Assembly (NCBI GenBank): GCA_019843655.1
Contig: JACDQD010000102.1
Span: 7,015,501 to 7,079,500, forward strand
Direction: 5' to 3'
From: Lethocerus indicus
Taxonomy: Eukaryota > Arthropoda > Insecta > Hemiptera > Belostomatidae
Length of the DNA: 64,000 bases
The notes below the pieces were generated by a model. The model ran no database searches and had not been told where the DNA came from. It saw only the letters and a list, made by a program, of their open reading frames with translations. A program made the translations under genes and the position numbers. Below are positions 37,922-50,030 of this stretch, piece after piece. Positions within the stretch are counted from its first letter, which is position 1; every line of letters begins with the position of its first letter.

Positions 37922-38220
37922 GTTGAGTGTGAAGTTAATTTAGAAAAACTAAAATTGACAGCTAGTCAATTAGATCAGCATTTCTGCAAACTAGTATTTC
38001 ATTGTGCCTTTTCTGCAGTTTTCCGTGGCTAGAAAACCTAATATAGTATCGCCCAGTAATATACCCGCAAGTAAGGTTCTAGAACATGGTAACTGCAATT
38101 ATTTATCAGTACCGTTCCTGAAATAGTAGATCTGACAAATTCAAAGACTTGTTGCTGATGTCTTAAAGATATTGTCATTTGTTCATTGACAACTGTTCTT
38201 TGGTTAAAGCAATGTCATTA

Positions 38221-40100
38221 GTCGGGAGCCAACGTCCGTCAACATAATCTGTCCCGACTAATTATACCTAGCCAATTACCCTGCTCAATCGTTTCTCGGG
38301 GAGAAGTTCCGGTCCTGAGGGGGGAGGGGGCGGCTCCCGCGGGAGCGTCGCGTCCTAGCACCGGCTTGGAGCTAAGGGCCCGGCGCTATTAAGGGAGAAA
38401 GATGAGTCCCCGAGGAGGGATGGCGAATTCAAACTCGCCCAGCAACCCGGAGCAAATCCCGGCCCCCCGTTCAGGAGCCACCTACGTGCAGATGTCGTCC
38501 GAATACTCTCTGATAGCCGTTCTACTATTTAGGATCCAACACCTGGACTATTAGTCACAATCGCTACAACCAGCATCTCTGCTCACTTCACTGAATAAAG
38601 TATTTTCTAATCCAACCGTAGACCCGATGTTAATTGGAATTTTGTGTTACGATCTTTAAAATCTTTTTCTCACCACTCAAATATTATTTTTGAGTTGTTA
38701 ATACGTTTTAACATATTGGCCGTCAGTTTTTGTCTTCGTCTTGTTGAGATGTACGTGAATGCATAGCTCCGAATAATGATTTCTTTACACCCGTCCGGTA
38801 ACTAGTTTTTATATAGGTTTTCTTAATTAATACATTTTGTAACGTAGTATCGTGTGCATTCAAAATTTATTTTGGCCCCTATCTTTGCACGTCACACACT
38901 GAAACATGCCATAATTTCCGTGCCGTCTCAGATTTCGTTCTCTATGGCTTTCTGTACTGTATAAGAATCGGACCAAAATAAAAATGTTCTCTTTTTAAAC
39001 AAGGGGTTAATAATCAGTCCACGCGTTTGCGTTTCAATATTCGGCCAATTACGCGTTGTGCCCCTACTTCTGAATATATTTTATTCCGAGTTTGTATGCT
39101 TATATTGGTTACGGGGTGTCGTTTCCAGAGTCACGAAACGCTACACCTTTTTTTATTATTATTTCTTCAGAACGCAATCCTTCATACGAGCTGTCGCAAG
39201 TTGTGGTCACTCTTGAACAAATTACGTCCCGGCTAATTGATTCATGCGAAGTCGAGCCGCAATCAACCGTTGCGCCGACCGACGCGTGCGAGATTTATTC
39301 CTACCATAAATCCGAGCAAATAGATTTATATCATAATAAAGATAATGCGCGGGGAAACCGGTTGATCGGAGCCGACCACTAACAGTCATCCACCATCCAC
39401 GGAACGCACCTGCGTTCAGAGGGTTTCAGTTCCTATAATTGCGGCTTCGTCAGAAAGACCTCTGTGCGGAATATTTAACAGCTTTATTCCTATCATACGA
39501 TACATTAATGAAATTTCAAACAAATTTGAGTTATCCTCTGTTTGCATGAATTTTATAGTAATAATCTATTTAAAATCCGGTTTGTTGTTCACGGCAAACT
39601 TTCGGCTAGAATGTTGAGGGGGCGCGTGTGCGTTCGGATTTTGCCCCAGAGGGGAGAGGGATTGGCCACTTGAGGGTCCGGCTCCCCCCACTCGTCCTGC
39701 GACTGCCTCTCGCGAAAAATTTATGAAGATTAGGCAGAGATTTACGGCGCTGTGCTGGTCCGCGCATCCCCCCCCGCCCCCGCCAGCGCCGCCGCCCCCG
39801 CGCAACGAAAGTCAACCGGCCCGCCCTCCCGCTCTGATTTATAAGCCCCGTCCTCACTTCCCGTCCCACCTTTACTGTGCCTGAAATTGTTTTCCCTGTT
39901 AAAAATAAAATCCCATTTATCTCTGCCCCTGCGCGTGTCGAGAGTCCCACACTCGGCCGGCAATATGGCCTCGAGTGGTGGGGGCGGGGCGGCCCGCTTA
40001 TAACTCTCCCAAAATTGGCCGCACGAATTCATTCGGACGGTTTCGTTTAAAAACGATCCTTCCTGCACTCCGCCATTCGCAATTATTATTAGTTAAGGTG
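38221..40100. other. Two G+C-rich islands
   Basis: Island one (38290-38490) has GGGGGGAGGGGG and a 14-bp palindrome at 38333. Island two (39600-40050) is one of the most G+C-rich stretches in the window, with C8-G-C5 at 39768-39781 and GCCGCCGCCCCC after it. Minus-strand frames of 79-114 codons across island two are Gly/Arg-rich from composition alone and overlap each other in different frames. Confidence 0.5.
38333..38346. repeat. 14-bp G+C-rich palindrome
   Basis: GCTCCCG/CGGGAGC is perfect over 14 bp with CCGCGG in the centre, inside the 38.3 kb island. Confidence 0.85.
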
Positions 40101-40268
40101 AATATAACACGGCCGAATATATAATTCGGTATATTATTTCGACTCCGCTAATTCCCTCGAGTTTAGGATAAATTGTAGTCTATTGTTTAAAATGTGATGT
40201 ACACTTCTTCAGGTCATCTAAAAAGCCAAAGGAAAATACGATAAAAAGACATTATAGATTCATATTGA

Positions 40269-40284
40269 CACATATGAATATGTG
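40269..40284. repeat. Inverted repeat CACATAT-ga-ATATGTG
   Basis: Perfect 7-bp arms (40269-40275 and 40278-40284) around GA. Confidence 0.85.
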
Positions 40285-41884
40285 AGAAAATTTTGAGAGT
40301 ACAAAAGATATTTTATACCATCTGAGCAAAATATTGTCATACTTACTGGGTACGAGGATTAAATATCCTGAATTATCGACAGATTATTTCTGAAATATCG
40401 CCTATTGAAGAATTTTCGGGCATTTTGTTTTTAGACCGAGACTTATATTTTATGCTATGTATCTGAAATCTATGTTATAATGTGAGTAATTATAACTAAG
40501 CGGTTATATTGACCACTACGAGGCCACATTTCACCTATCATCAACAAGGACAACTAATAGAACGTCGCGATTAGCGGGATAAGCCATATTTTATCTATTC
40601 CTCCGTCGGTCCGCCCTTATGGTTTCTATGAACTGTAAATCATCCGCTCGTAAACTGTCAGAGTGGAAGAAAAAAAAGGGGGCGTATTGTTTTTACGACC
40701 GTAGAATTTTCCCGTCGGTCGGCCCGATGAAAGAAGCAATATAACAATAATAAGTGTGAAACTTTACTGCCGTTTAATACTCCATATCGGGGGGCACCAA
40801 ATTGAACTAGCATTGCTATTTTATTGGTAATTTCTTCCGTAGCGGAACCTTTATTGTTTGGTGGCCGACAACAATGCCCTTTACGGCTTCCGTAAACTTA
40901 ACTCCGCAGGCTGTTTATTTTCATTCCTGAAAACGTCCCTGGAAAACCTAAAATCATATTCAGAATTTTTGTAATATTAAGCCACCGGTTTTGTTTTTTC
41001 TATCTGTTTGTAGCCATTTGTTTGTTGAAATTACAGATCCCGTTTCAGAAATTTTAACTAGCCACATTTTTTTTAAATATATTGAAAAGCAAGCAATACA
41101 CTCAATGTTTTAAGGATTATGAAATAATAATTATTTTTTATTAAATGTATTCGATTTTAACAGCTTTCGAAAATTATTTACAGGGCATATTAATGTATAG
41201 AGGATATTAGTCGTGAGATATCGTTTCAATGGAATAATTCGTTAGTGGAGTTGAGCCATAGTTACCACCAATGATATAAACATATGCTGATAAAAACGAT
41301 TGTTATTATTATCATGTTATAATATTAAACAAATCAACCTATACCAATGATATGTTCCTTCAATACTTTCGTAGCCACCACGAAAATTTATACACATCGA
41401 AACATGGAAATACCGACTGAAATTTTTGAAGTAGGGACTACGCTTAGGTAATTATGTAGCTGTTATTATGTTTAATGATCCGTTATAAATAATTGCAAGA
41501 TATTAATATTTTTATTTCATTTTCGTCCGTAATTGGACAGGAGCCATAATTATTAAATTAATTATTTTGAATTCAAAGCATTTGAACTCAATTCAAGCTC
41601 GTCTTCTTGCTGCTTTTGGTTTCGGATTTAAATGTAAGCCAACTTTCTTTGAAAGGGAAAAGCGGATTACACGGAAAGAAGGCTTTCAAGCATCGAGGTC
41701 TTTAAGAGAACACCCATTTATATAAGACTAATCGGTAAGCTGTGATTCTGCAAAAATGAAACTTGAACTGTCAGTTTGTTCTTTCAAAATGTGTTCTGGT
41801 ATTTCGATTTAGTTGGATAAAATGGTGTAACATACCCATAAATTATTATTTTATAAATTCTAGATTTAGGTTTTTTTTTACTTG

Positions 41885-41959
41885 TAGTTAGTTCGGTAGC
41901 CTAATATACCTAATAGGTAGTAGTATGTAGGCTAATAGTTAATTTGGTAGACTAATATA
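41885..41959. repeat. Degenerate 24-bp direct repeat with inverted copy between
   Basis: TAGTTAGTTCGGTAGCCTAATATA (shared core GGTAGNCTAATATA) at 41885-41908 recurs at 41936-41959 with about 21 of 24 matches. Between them GTATGTAGGCTA is an imperfect reverse complement of TAGCCTAATATAC. It may be a small decayed repeat or fold-back. Confidence 0.65.
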
Positions 41960-42520
41960 TAATATTTAATAGTGTATTAGAAAGCAATTTAAACTCCATA
42001 CTCTAACTTATATATATGCCATTAATGTCTTGCTGCTATAATTGACAATTGTTTCCAGTGATAAAAGATTCTAGATATAATAGGAACATCTATCTGTATT
42101 TCGAAATGGTTGACATCACGATTTATTAAGATACAGAAACGTGATTTCATCGACATGTTTTAGCGTTTAAATTATACGAGGTGGGAAATGATTGATGAAG
42201 TGCCCCGGTAATTAAGATTTATAACACTTATATTAATGCATTTTTGTTTAAGGATGTTCAACTAATCATTCACAGATCTGTCCGGTTTTGTATCTAGAAA
42301 AAAATAAGCACGCAAGTTGTTCATTTGTAAAGGTTAACACAAAAAAGCATTTCCATTCTGTCGGTTTCGCCGTTTCTATTGTTCAACCCTCTCCTAGTTC
42401 AGAACATCTGTTTCGGGACGCGTTATCAGAAATATAACCTCGCCTAGGTATTTACTCAACCAACCTATTACCTGCTAATTATGCGCCTGGAGAATTTACG
42501 ATTATTTTACATTAATGAGA

Positions 42521-44990
42521 TGTCAATTCGGTGAAAATTTAAATGTGAGCGTGACGTAAGTTAGAGTTAGGCGGGCGTAGGGGGACCTGATTTAAACAGA
42601 CCGGACCGAGTAAATTATGGCGGCCTGTGTTCCTAATGCCGTTATAATACCTTGCCCTCTTGCCCAAATTTGAATTCGATTTGGAGCCGAGTTTGGTCCC
42701 TCTTGTTGACAAACATTTCTCTCCTCCCCCCCATTTCCCGTGCTACATCCCTTAGGTGTACCGGTAAAATTTTCCCAGCGTTCGCAGTGCCAGATGAGTA
42801 ATTAAAATTTAAAGGGATCAAAGCCGTGAACGGGAGGGCTCGTTTTGTGACACCTCCCTTCTGCTGTTGCTATTCCCTTGTGATGAATATTTCGGTGACT
42901 CTGTAAGCCCGCCTAGAGAATTTTTTATTTTCGTTTCTCCCCTTCCAACGAGTCGGTATGTGGTAAATTAATTGAATTGCGTAAATGTTTATTAATTAAC
43001 TTTCATAGATATTATCATTGTTTAATGAAAATTTGTTTTAAACTAGCGGTATCCCGTTAATAGAGTACAGAAGCTAACAAAGAGTGGCTCGAAGCATTAA
43101 ATCGTCCGCTGAATCAAAGGGTTAAATTTCAATTTCACTAACGTGTGTATATAGAGAGGGCTCCTCTATTTTAAACAGTTCAAATATTCGATTGAAGGAA
43201 AATTCGGTCCATTAATTGCAAAATTTAATTGGTTCTATTTCATCGTTATTACAGATCATAAGTGGCTCGTGCCACGAGGCGTTTTACACCCGTCGTGGAA
43301 TATATTAATACTTTTCAAATCTACAATAAATGTGACAGTGTATCGAAAAATATTTATTACGTTATCGTTTAATCATTTGTAGGTTTCATGTATATAATAC
43401 TCACATTTTACACTATTTCATGAACTTGGTCGGCAAGAATTATTTCTTATCGCCTCCCTACGACGATAATTTTCGTATCGGTTGTTAGAAAATCAATATT
43501 TCACGTTATTATTTCAATAATATTTCAATTATTAATAATTAGCACACCTATCATTTATTATACCACTCGGATTGTGCTTGCGAGGATGAGGAAGATTGGA
43601 ATCGCTAGATGAAATTTCATTTTTCCAGATTCCTCCCATCGTCACTAAACAACGCGCACCCAGAAGAGCTAAAAAAAGTTTAGATATTTGGTATTAAATC
43701 AAAATAATAGTACGTATTTAAATACCACCCGCTCTGTACGCCTAATTAACAGATATTAATCCTGGAGCCACCGGCTCCATTCCTGCTTATAATAAAGATT
43801 AATCGGCCTCCACTTAAACGCCTCATTATGGGTATCATTTTTCGCTCTTCTTCCTCTTCTCGGAGCACATTATTAAACTGTGGGCTTTTACACGCTGAGA
43901 ATGGCAGTATCTCTACGAAATGAAGGAGGGTAAGGCTCAATTAAATATATTAAAATCACAGTGGGAGTTTAATAAAGAAATAATATATCTATCAAATAAT
44001 TCTCTCCATTCTTGAATGACATTTCCACACTTCGCAACAGCTTATGAGTGATATTGATATCAAATTTAAATATAATAAAAAACAATAACTGGTTTTATAT
44101 TTTCACAGATGACTGGTTTAGTGATTGTCTACCATTCTGGAATGACGCCGTTCTGAGGTTAGTTGCGATTCGTATCATTTTTCTCATTACCATACACGAT
44201 ATTTACCCTTCATTAGCGACTTGAAGTATTTTAATAATATTTAAGTACTAATCTTCGAATATTATTAGATAGTAAAATGGCAGCAACGGCTGCGATTTAC
44301 TACGTTACGGGCGCCTGAACAAAAAGTCGGTTATCTGATTCGAGGATTTAGCGATACAAAAACGTGGTGCGAAAAAACAAAATAGAAACAAGGTGGAAAC
44401 CAACTCGGTGGATTAAAATATTGTTCAACGGACGGTTTGACGTCACATAAACTGGGATAATTGTAGTTATATCGCTGGCCATCTTCCAGGGTCCGAGTGG
44501 AGAATGAAAATTAAAAAAGGAAAAAAACCAGAACTTTAATGAAAAATAAAGTCCATATTTATTCGCGTTAATTGAAAGGCTACCTACCGGATAACATTAC
44601 CACGAGACAAATGTTAATCTCAGGAAAGAGGTAAAGCTTCGCTCGGAAGAGTTCGAACGGGTGTGTTGTTACGAATCGGTCTGATTAAATGTTTTTCTTC
44701 TCCTCTGTAACAAAAATGTAGGCGTCGTGGAGCACTTATAAGATTGTATTCAATTATTAAGTATGATATTGTCTCCATCGCGACGCTATCGACCACCAGC
44801 CTGCTTTCATCCACCTATCTCGTCTGAGACCAGAACCAGTGGAAAAGTCATCATCCCTTGGGAATGAGCTCTCGGGTATCCATATTAGTGGTTCCAACTA
44901 CTAAATCCCTTGCAAATTCACTGCTTAACTATTATCGAATTCATTTATACTTTAACATTGATTCTATTTTATTGTAGTAAAGTTTCGCTT
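42521..44990. other. G+C-rich patch then A+T-rich spacer
   Basis: About 42560-42920 is mixed to G+C-rich with a C7 run near 42726-42732. From 42950 the sequence is A+T-rich. It holds the palindrome AATTATTAATAATT (43527-43540) and a 12-bp-stem hairpin at 44270. Frames at 43746 and 44620 (minus, 64 codons each) have no motif. Confidence 0.5.
44270..44302. repeat. Two-part hairpin (7 + 5 bp stem)
   Basis: The outer stem is TAGTAAA (44270-44276) with TTTACTA (44296-44302). After a 3x2 internal loop, the inner stem is GCAGC (44280-44284) with GCTGC (44289-44293) and an AACG loop. The total length of 33 nt is too short for an animal pre-miRNA. Confidence 0.75.
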
Positions 44991-46007
44991 ATATTTGTAG
45001 TATATTACTTGTGTTCAGTCTTCTGCCGGTACCGGGCAATGGCGCGACTCTTAAAGCTGGACACGTGTTAAGTTTTAAGTTCAAATAGGGAAGTTTTGTC
45101 CTGAAAATTCGGCAGAAGCTTCCACGGGTTGCTGCCGTGGTGGTGGCGCGGGGGTGGGGGGAGGTCGATGCTCTCAAATCCCTTTAATTTAAATAACGGT
45201 CGCCTTCGGAGGCAGCAATTTTGCGCAAACAACGGACGCTTGAAATTTGAGTCACGTCTGCGCGACCCGCTCCCCTTACCCCTCCGCCCTCCTATACGGC
45301 CGGGTTCTCCATTTTGTCATGGACATTTTACGAGCGGGAATATGGAACGGTAGGATCGTAAGGAGGGGGGGAATTTACATGGAATATTTTACGGCGAAAT
45401 TTTCATGTTTAATATTGCTAGGGATCCCGGCTCGATACAATTCTTTATCTTAAATACCGACCGCGGTATTCGATCACAGCTATTTATTAGGACCGTATTT
45501 TTAAAACTGCTCACTTCTTGCACTTCTCGTTATGAATTGTATTGAGGGGCGGAGTTTGGTACTGAAGATACCTCCGGACCCATATCGTTCCCGATCTGCA
45601 TTCTATAAACGGGAGTCTGCCGGTAAAATGCTGGTTTTTTGTACTCCGATTTATGCTCGGTTATATGCTCACTTTCCACATAATTCAAGAGTGAGATCTC
45701 ACAAAAGTGTTATTTTCTGAAAATAACAGACAAATTTACCCCCTACACGTATTTAACTTATCGCCGGATGATTTAACCGTGTCAAACTGTACAGTTCTGA
45801 ACAGAAATTGGTACTTTTTAATTATTTAAAGTATATGTCTGACGATTCTTGAGCTTACGCAACAACACAAACAACAATATGTAATTAATCTGACGATATA
45901 ATTAACGAAACCTGCTGATAATGCAGGCAATATGAAGCAGTTTCCTGTTCAGATATATATATTTTTATAATAGCTATTTTCCATGAGTACAGAAAGTAAT
46001 ACATTAA

Positions 46008-46027
46008 TTAATGTATTGCATGGCTAA
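46008..46027. repeat. 20-bp perfect palindrome centred on TTAATTAA
   Basis: AATACATTAA (46008-46017) is followed directly by its reverse complement TTAATGTATT (46018-46027), with no spacer. The centre ATTAATTAAT offers homeodomain ATTA cores in both orientations. Confidence 0.9.
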
Positions 46028-46715
46028 TTGGCTATAAATTAATTTCCAGATCAATATATAATAGTAGTAGTGATGAAAAATAAATAAGAATAATAATTTA
46101 AACATCTTGTCCTGTCTCGGAGTATTGAACCTAGATCTTCACTTAATCACGAAATTCGGATTAATAACGTCTGGAACAGATATATCTTCTGAAAAGAGGA
46201 ATGTGTTTAATTTAAAATGGTATATAAAAAGCTGTTCATTGACGATTAGAATGTTTTTAATAATAAATACATTTATATATTGATTGACACGATGAAGAAC
46301 CGGTTTTTCTGACATGCTCATCGTCCCCGAATAATATTTCTGTTTTCTGGCAGTTCTCACTCTTCGTGCCTAAAAAATGCTTAACGAAGCCGTTTTACGT
46401 GACCCGTGAATTCAAACGGCGGCACGATTCCGGGCATTCCCAGGTGTTTTTTGGGCTCGAAACGAAATGTAATTGATTTAATTTGCATTAGGTTAACGAA
46501 GCGTCGGATAACTTTGTCCATTTACGTTGTTCAGGTAGAACCGAGAAAATGCGACCTGATAAAGGCATGAAAGGCAAAGAAAAAAGTAACGGCACTCTTT
46601 TGATTGTAATTCATGAAAATTCAATTAGAACAATCTTCATCCGGTCCCACTGCAGCAATCATTACTTCTCCACTTATTTAAATAACTGTTATTATTGAAT
46701 GATTTTCCCCTCGCC

Positions 46716-46760
46716 TATATAAACGGCGTGTGGAGGAGAGCGCAACTAGTTTGTATTCGG
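46716..46760 (+). promoter_or_regulatory. Candidate TATA core promoter
   Basis: TATATAAA at 46716-46723 is followed by a locally G+C-rich stretch and a CA dinucleotide with A at 46744, 28 bp from the first T, a usual TATA-to-start distance. ATTCGGTTGTG follows at about 46755. No convincing DPE and no clear coding exon was seen downstream, so the call is tentative. Confidence 0.22.
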
Positions 46761-47012
46761 TTGTGTTGTTTTCAACTTTCTAATTAGCACGAAGTTAATT
46801 AATTAAATAATTGTGTATCGGCTGAACCTGAATGGTCTATGTACAATAAATACCGTGTATAAGGTATTGAACACAATGCGTGTAATCAATCAGAAATGAT
46901 TATTAGTATGCGACTTGTTTGTGTAAAGTAATTTTCTCCCTACTATGGAGCACGGATGACAGTGTTATAATCAATGAGAGCTATGGATGACATATCAGGT
47001 TTCAATAAATCA

Positions 47013-47016
<4 letters not shown>

Positions 47017-47092
<76 letters not shown>
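47017..47092. repeat. Compound microsatellite (AT)19(GT)19
   Basis: Thirty-eight bases of perfect AT dinucleotide (47017-47054) pass directly into 38 bases of perfect GT dinucleotide (47055-47092). There are no interruptions. It is likely polymorphic in length. Confidence 0.98.
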
Positions 47093-47094
<2 letters not shown>

Positions 47095-49230
47095 TATTTG
47101 AAAGAATAATGTGTACATAGGAAAGGGAGCTACTTCCTTATTATAGATTGAGAATAATTCAAAACTGAGCAAAATTACATTTAGTTCATGTAAACTTAGG
47201 TTCCCGTTTTAAATATTAGAGGTTATTGCGGAATTATATTGAATTTAATATTTAAATTGACAATTGAACTTTTAAGCGACGAACATTAAACTAAACTTTA
47301 TTGAGATGGCGCCGATAAATTTTCGGTAATCGTTTTTTAACGAACTTTTAAGGTTCGGACGGAAATTATAGCGTCTGTGGACTGGAAAGAGTAAATTGTT
47401 TCCATTTATTACAGGGAAAATCGATTATAAGCAGCCATTACCGTTCGTCCTGCCGGGAATCATCATCCACAAGTATTTTTCACAAGTATTGACAATCACA
47501 CTTGTCTTGTCATTGGTTCACAAGTGCTAATCTTACTTATTATTTTGTCATAACAAAAATTAATAGTCATAACAAAACTTTGGAATGCCGCTAACTTATG
47601 TGTTAATCAGTCGAAATAATTTCATATTACGAATAAAGGTGGTAAATTTATGTAATCAACATTGCAAGCGATAAGTTATGGATAAATTCCCAACAAATGG
47701 TCGTTGTCCTTAGGCTAGGTAAGGTCATTATGGGGTAAACCCATTTGCACTCACGGCTGTTGTATACCAATTAAGCGCGTGCATGTGTTCGAGTATTGCC
47801 TCAACCGACTAATCAGAAATGTCCTCCAGTATTTACCGAATTGATTAAATCCCGCCATCGTATTTGCTGGTGGATGGTTTCACCTTTTCGCAAAATACCG
47901 GACTCAATAACTTGACTGCACGCCGGCGAATGGATCTGTATTTAAAACGCTATTTTTAAAATGCTCCATAGTATTAAACCTTTATTAATAACGCCTTTAT
48001 TTATTTTCTACCTCCACGTGACTCATAAATAAATGAAGTACCGCATTTAATTACAATTTTAGGTTTTAGGAAATACATTTTGAACCATGAGAGGAATAAA
48101 TGGGAATTGAAAACCTGTGTCTTAACTAGCGCATACTGGTATTCTTGACCGGCCATTTGACATTTTCCTTAATGATAGGTTTACAGTAGTTGATGTTGAA
48201 CTTTACCGGGAACAAATTTATTATGTTCGTGATCTGGTATACTCCGTGCACGTCTTATTGTAGGAACAAATTGCCGAGATTGTTGAATTTTTTACGTCAG
48301 TTCATTATGTTCATTATAAGGTACATAATGAACGCTTAACGTATTAGAATCTGTTTTCGGCTAAATATCTCCTTTATGAACAACCCTGTGGATGTAATAA
48401 GCACTGAATCGGGGACTAATCCTTTGTTTCTACGTTCCTATTACTAAATTCGATATTCGTCCGTAAAACGAGCCTGAAGGACTGTTTCAGAGCGAATCCA
48501 TTGTATTCCATTATTAAAAAGCCCTATTGTTGGCACCGTGTTCGCCATTCAAATTTCACCTCGGAATCGGAACGAGCGTTCCGTGACATCCTCCAGGATC
48601 GGACGTATTGAAGAATGCATGCCCCAATTTACTTGATGTGCCGCTACACCGAATTGTTGCCTATCGATTGAATTATCTGAATGTTTTATGCCGGTTGGAG
48701 ACTTCCTTTTTGGAGACGGGACGAGCCGGTACCGAATTGAGCGTCAAACGCTAGTGCCTCACATCAGCACTAAGTATTTTCAATAGCATAAACGGGAGTA
48801 CAAGAAACATTGATTTGAACCCCTAGTCATTTAGAGAGTGTTTATAGTCTTTCGTAAGTGAAATAATCCGGTGATAATAAATACATTAGCTATTACTGTA
48901 ATCACATAATTTTACTATTATATTAATGTTCGCATAGATAAACGTATCATGCATTATCGGATATAAACGAGAATTTATTTGAATGAAATTTATGTTTCAC
49001 ACAGTGTTGACGCATTGTCTCTATCATTATTCTTTGTATCCTCTCCAGTATTATTTCAAAGATTGTTTTTAGTTGCATTTCAATCAAACATTGCAAATTG
49101 GATGATTCAGGGCAATTTAAGAAACATCTGTTGCCCAATACTGAATTGAACTTCCTGTTTATTTTCGAATGGCTTCATATTCATAGTTTTAATTAGGAAG
49201 GGGAGGATGTAAACTTAATTATCGTTTGTA
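47093..49230. other. A+T-rich spacer with CNE-like patch
   Basis: No gene. An 11-bp-arm inverted repeat lies at 48300. A mixed block at about 48480-48740 (for example CGAGCGTTCCGTGACATCCTCCAGG) is free of low complexity. The frame 48947-49138 (minus) has no motif. Confidence 0.55.
48300..48333. repeat. 11-bp perfect inverted repeat, 12-nt loop
   Basis: GTTCATTATGT (48300-48310) and ACATAATGAAC (48323-48333) are exact reverse complements. The loop also contains TCATTAT, a direct echo of the arm, so the site holds three TCATTAT/ATAATGA copies. Confidence 0.9.
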
Positions 49231-49749
49231 TTTTAAGTGGCAATGCCGAGGGATAAGTTAGACGGTTGATTCGGCAGCGGCCCATCTCGGTTTTCTGATG
49301 ATCGGGGGGTCCGAACTGGAGCAGCCCGTGATTGATTTTGCCCCGGAGCAATTTTGGTGACTATGCACTATCTCCCCCCGTTTATAACTTCTTCATACTC
49401 CAGCAGCGCTAGCCGCCGACAGATTTCCTCTCTGATCTCACCATCGTATTGACAAATTGGTACAATTCCTGCCTATATTGCATGGAGAAATTACAAGCTT
49501 ATTAGAATATTAAATCTGAATATGCCAGAAAGAAATATCCTGTAGGAGATATGTAAACTCTGGTAAGTTATAGTTCACAGAATAAGGATGTGATTTACCG
49601 TTTTATGGTAATAACATGTCTACCAAGGCCCACCAACTGAGAACCTGTCACATTCTCTCACCAACCTCAGTGCTATTCAAATAAATCTTCTGTGTGTTCT
49701 TATATTCGGTAAGAAATCGCGTTACTTGCCATAAAACTATTTCAATTTT

Positions 49750-49779
49750 CCGATTAATTTTTTTAAATTTTTTAATCGG
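49750..49779. repeat. 8-bp inverted repeat CCGATTAA / TTAATCGG
   Basis: Perfect arms at 49750-49757 and 49772-49779 flank a T-rich 14-nt loop containing TTTAAATTT. Each arm carries a TAATC/GATTA core, so this is a symmetrical pair of possible homeodomain sites. Confidence 0.8.
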
Positions 49780-50030
49780 TTAGTTTAATAGCGGAGGCAT
49801 TGGGTAGACAGAAACTGAAATCTAAAATCTACATTGGGAAAATAAAACACTTCATCGTTACAAGCCTCAAAATTTAGTTTCTGTTTTGTATCTATTACCT
49901 TTTAGCAGAATAATTTGAGACTCTGCGCTTATTAAATTGAACCGGATGTCCATTTCTCAGTCGACAAACGACCTAGAGAACTAGCGGGGCTTTTGTGGTC
50001 GTGTGCTCTCAATGACCACTACCGTGGATC

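Larger units (their letters stand above)
36701..38220. other. A+T-rich spacer rich in dyads
   Basis: No gene. Three separate inverted-repeat sites (36991, 37024 and 37881-37921) fall within 930 bp. A mixed block at about 37765-37830 reads GGCGCAGCACGGCCGG and then CTACCAGGCC; its origin is unclear and no repeat family is recognised. Confidence 0.5.
40101..42520. other. A+T-rich spacer, no open frames of note
   Basis: A+T-rich throughout, most strongly at 40960-41960. It has a short palindrome at 40269 and a degenerate repeat at 41885. A moderate G+C patch lies at about 40560-40730. Nothing coding. Confidence 0.6.
44991..47016. other. G+C-rich island, A+T-rich spacer, then CNE-like block with TATA
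   Basis: The island at about 45020-45330 contains CCGGTACCGG (45026-45035) and GCGGGGGTGGGGGG. The spacer from 45700 to 46370 includes the 20-bp palindrome at 46008. At 46380-46760 a dense mixed block includes AATTGATTTA, ATTTGCAT (46481-46488), CTTTTGATTG and AATTCAATTAG and ends in a TATA-like element. No gene recognised. Confidence 0.5.

Noticed and set aside
39768..39795. C8-G-C5...C5 as a minus-strand quadruplex
   Set aside because: A fourth tract is reached only through a 13-nt loop, outside the usual rule.
39566..40068. Three overlapping minus-strand frames (79-114 codons) with Gly-rich runs
   Set aside because: The Gly runs are translations of the C-rich tract at 39768-39795, and the frames overlap each other, so at most one could be real and none has a motif.
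46100..46170. TATTGAACCTAGATC, resembling a tRNA-derived SINE in reverse
   Set aside because: Too diverged from a B box, and no body, tail or target-site duplication was visible.
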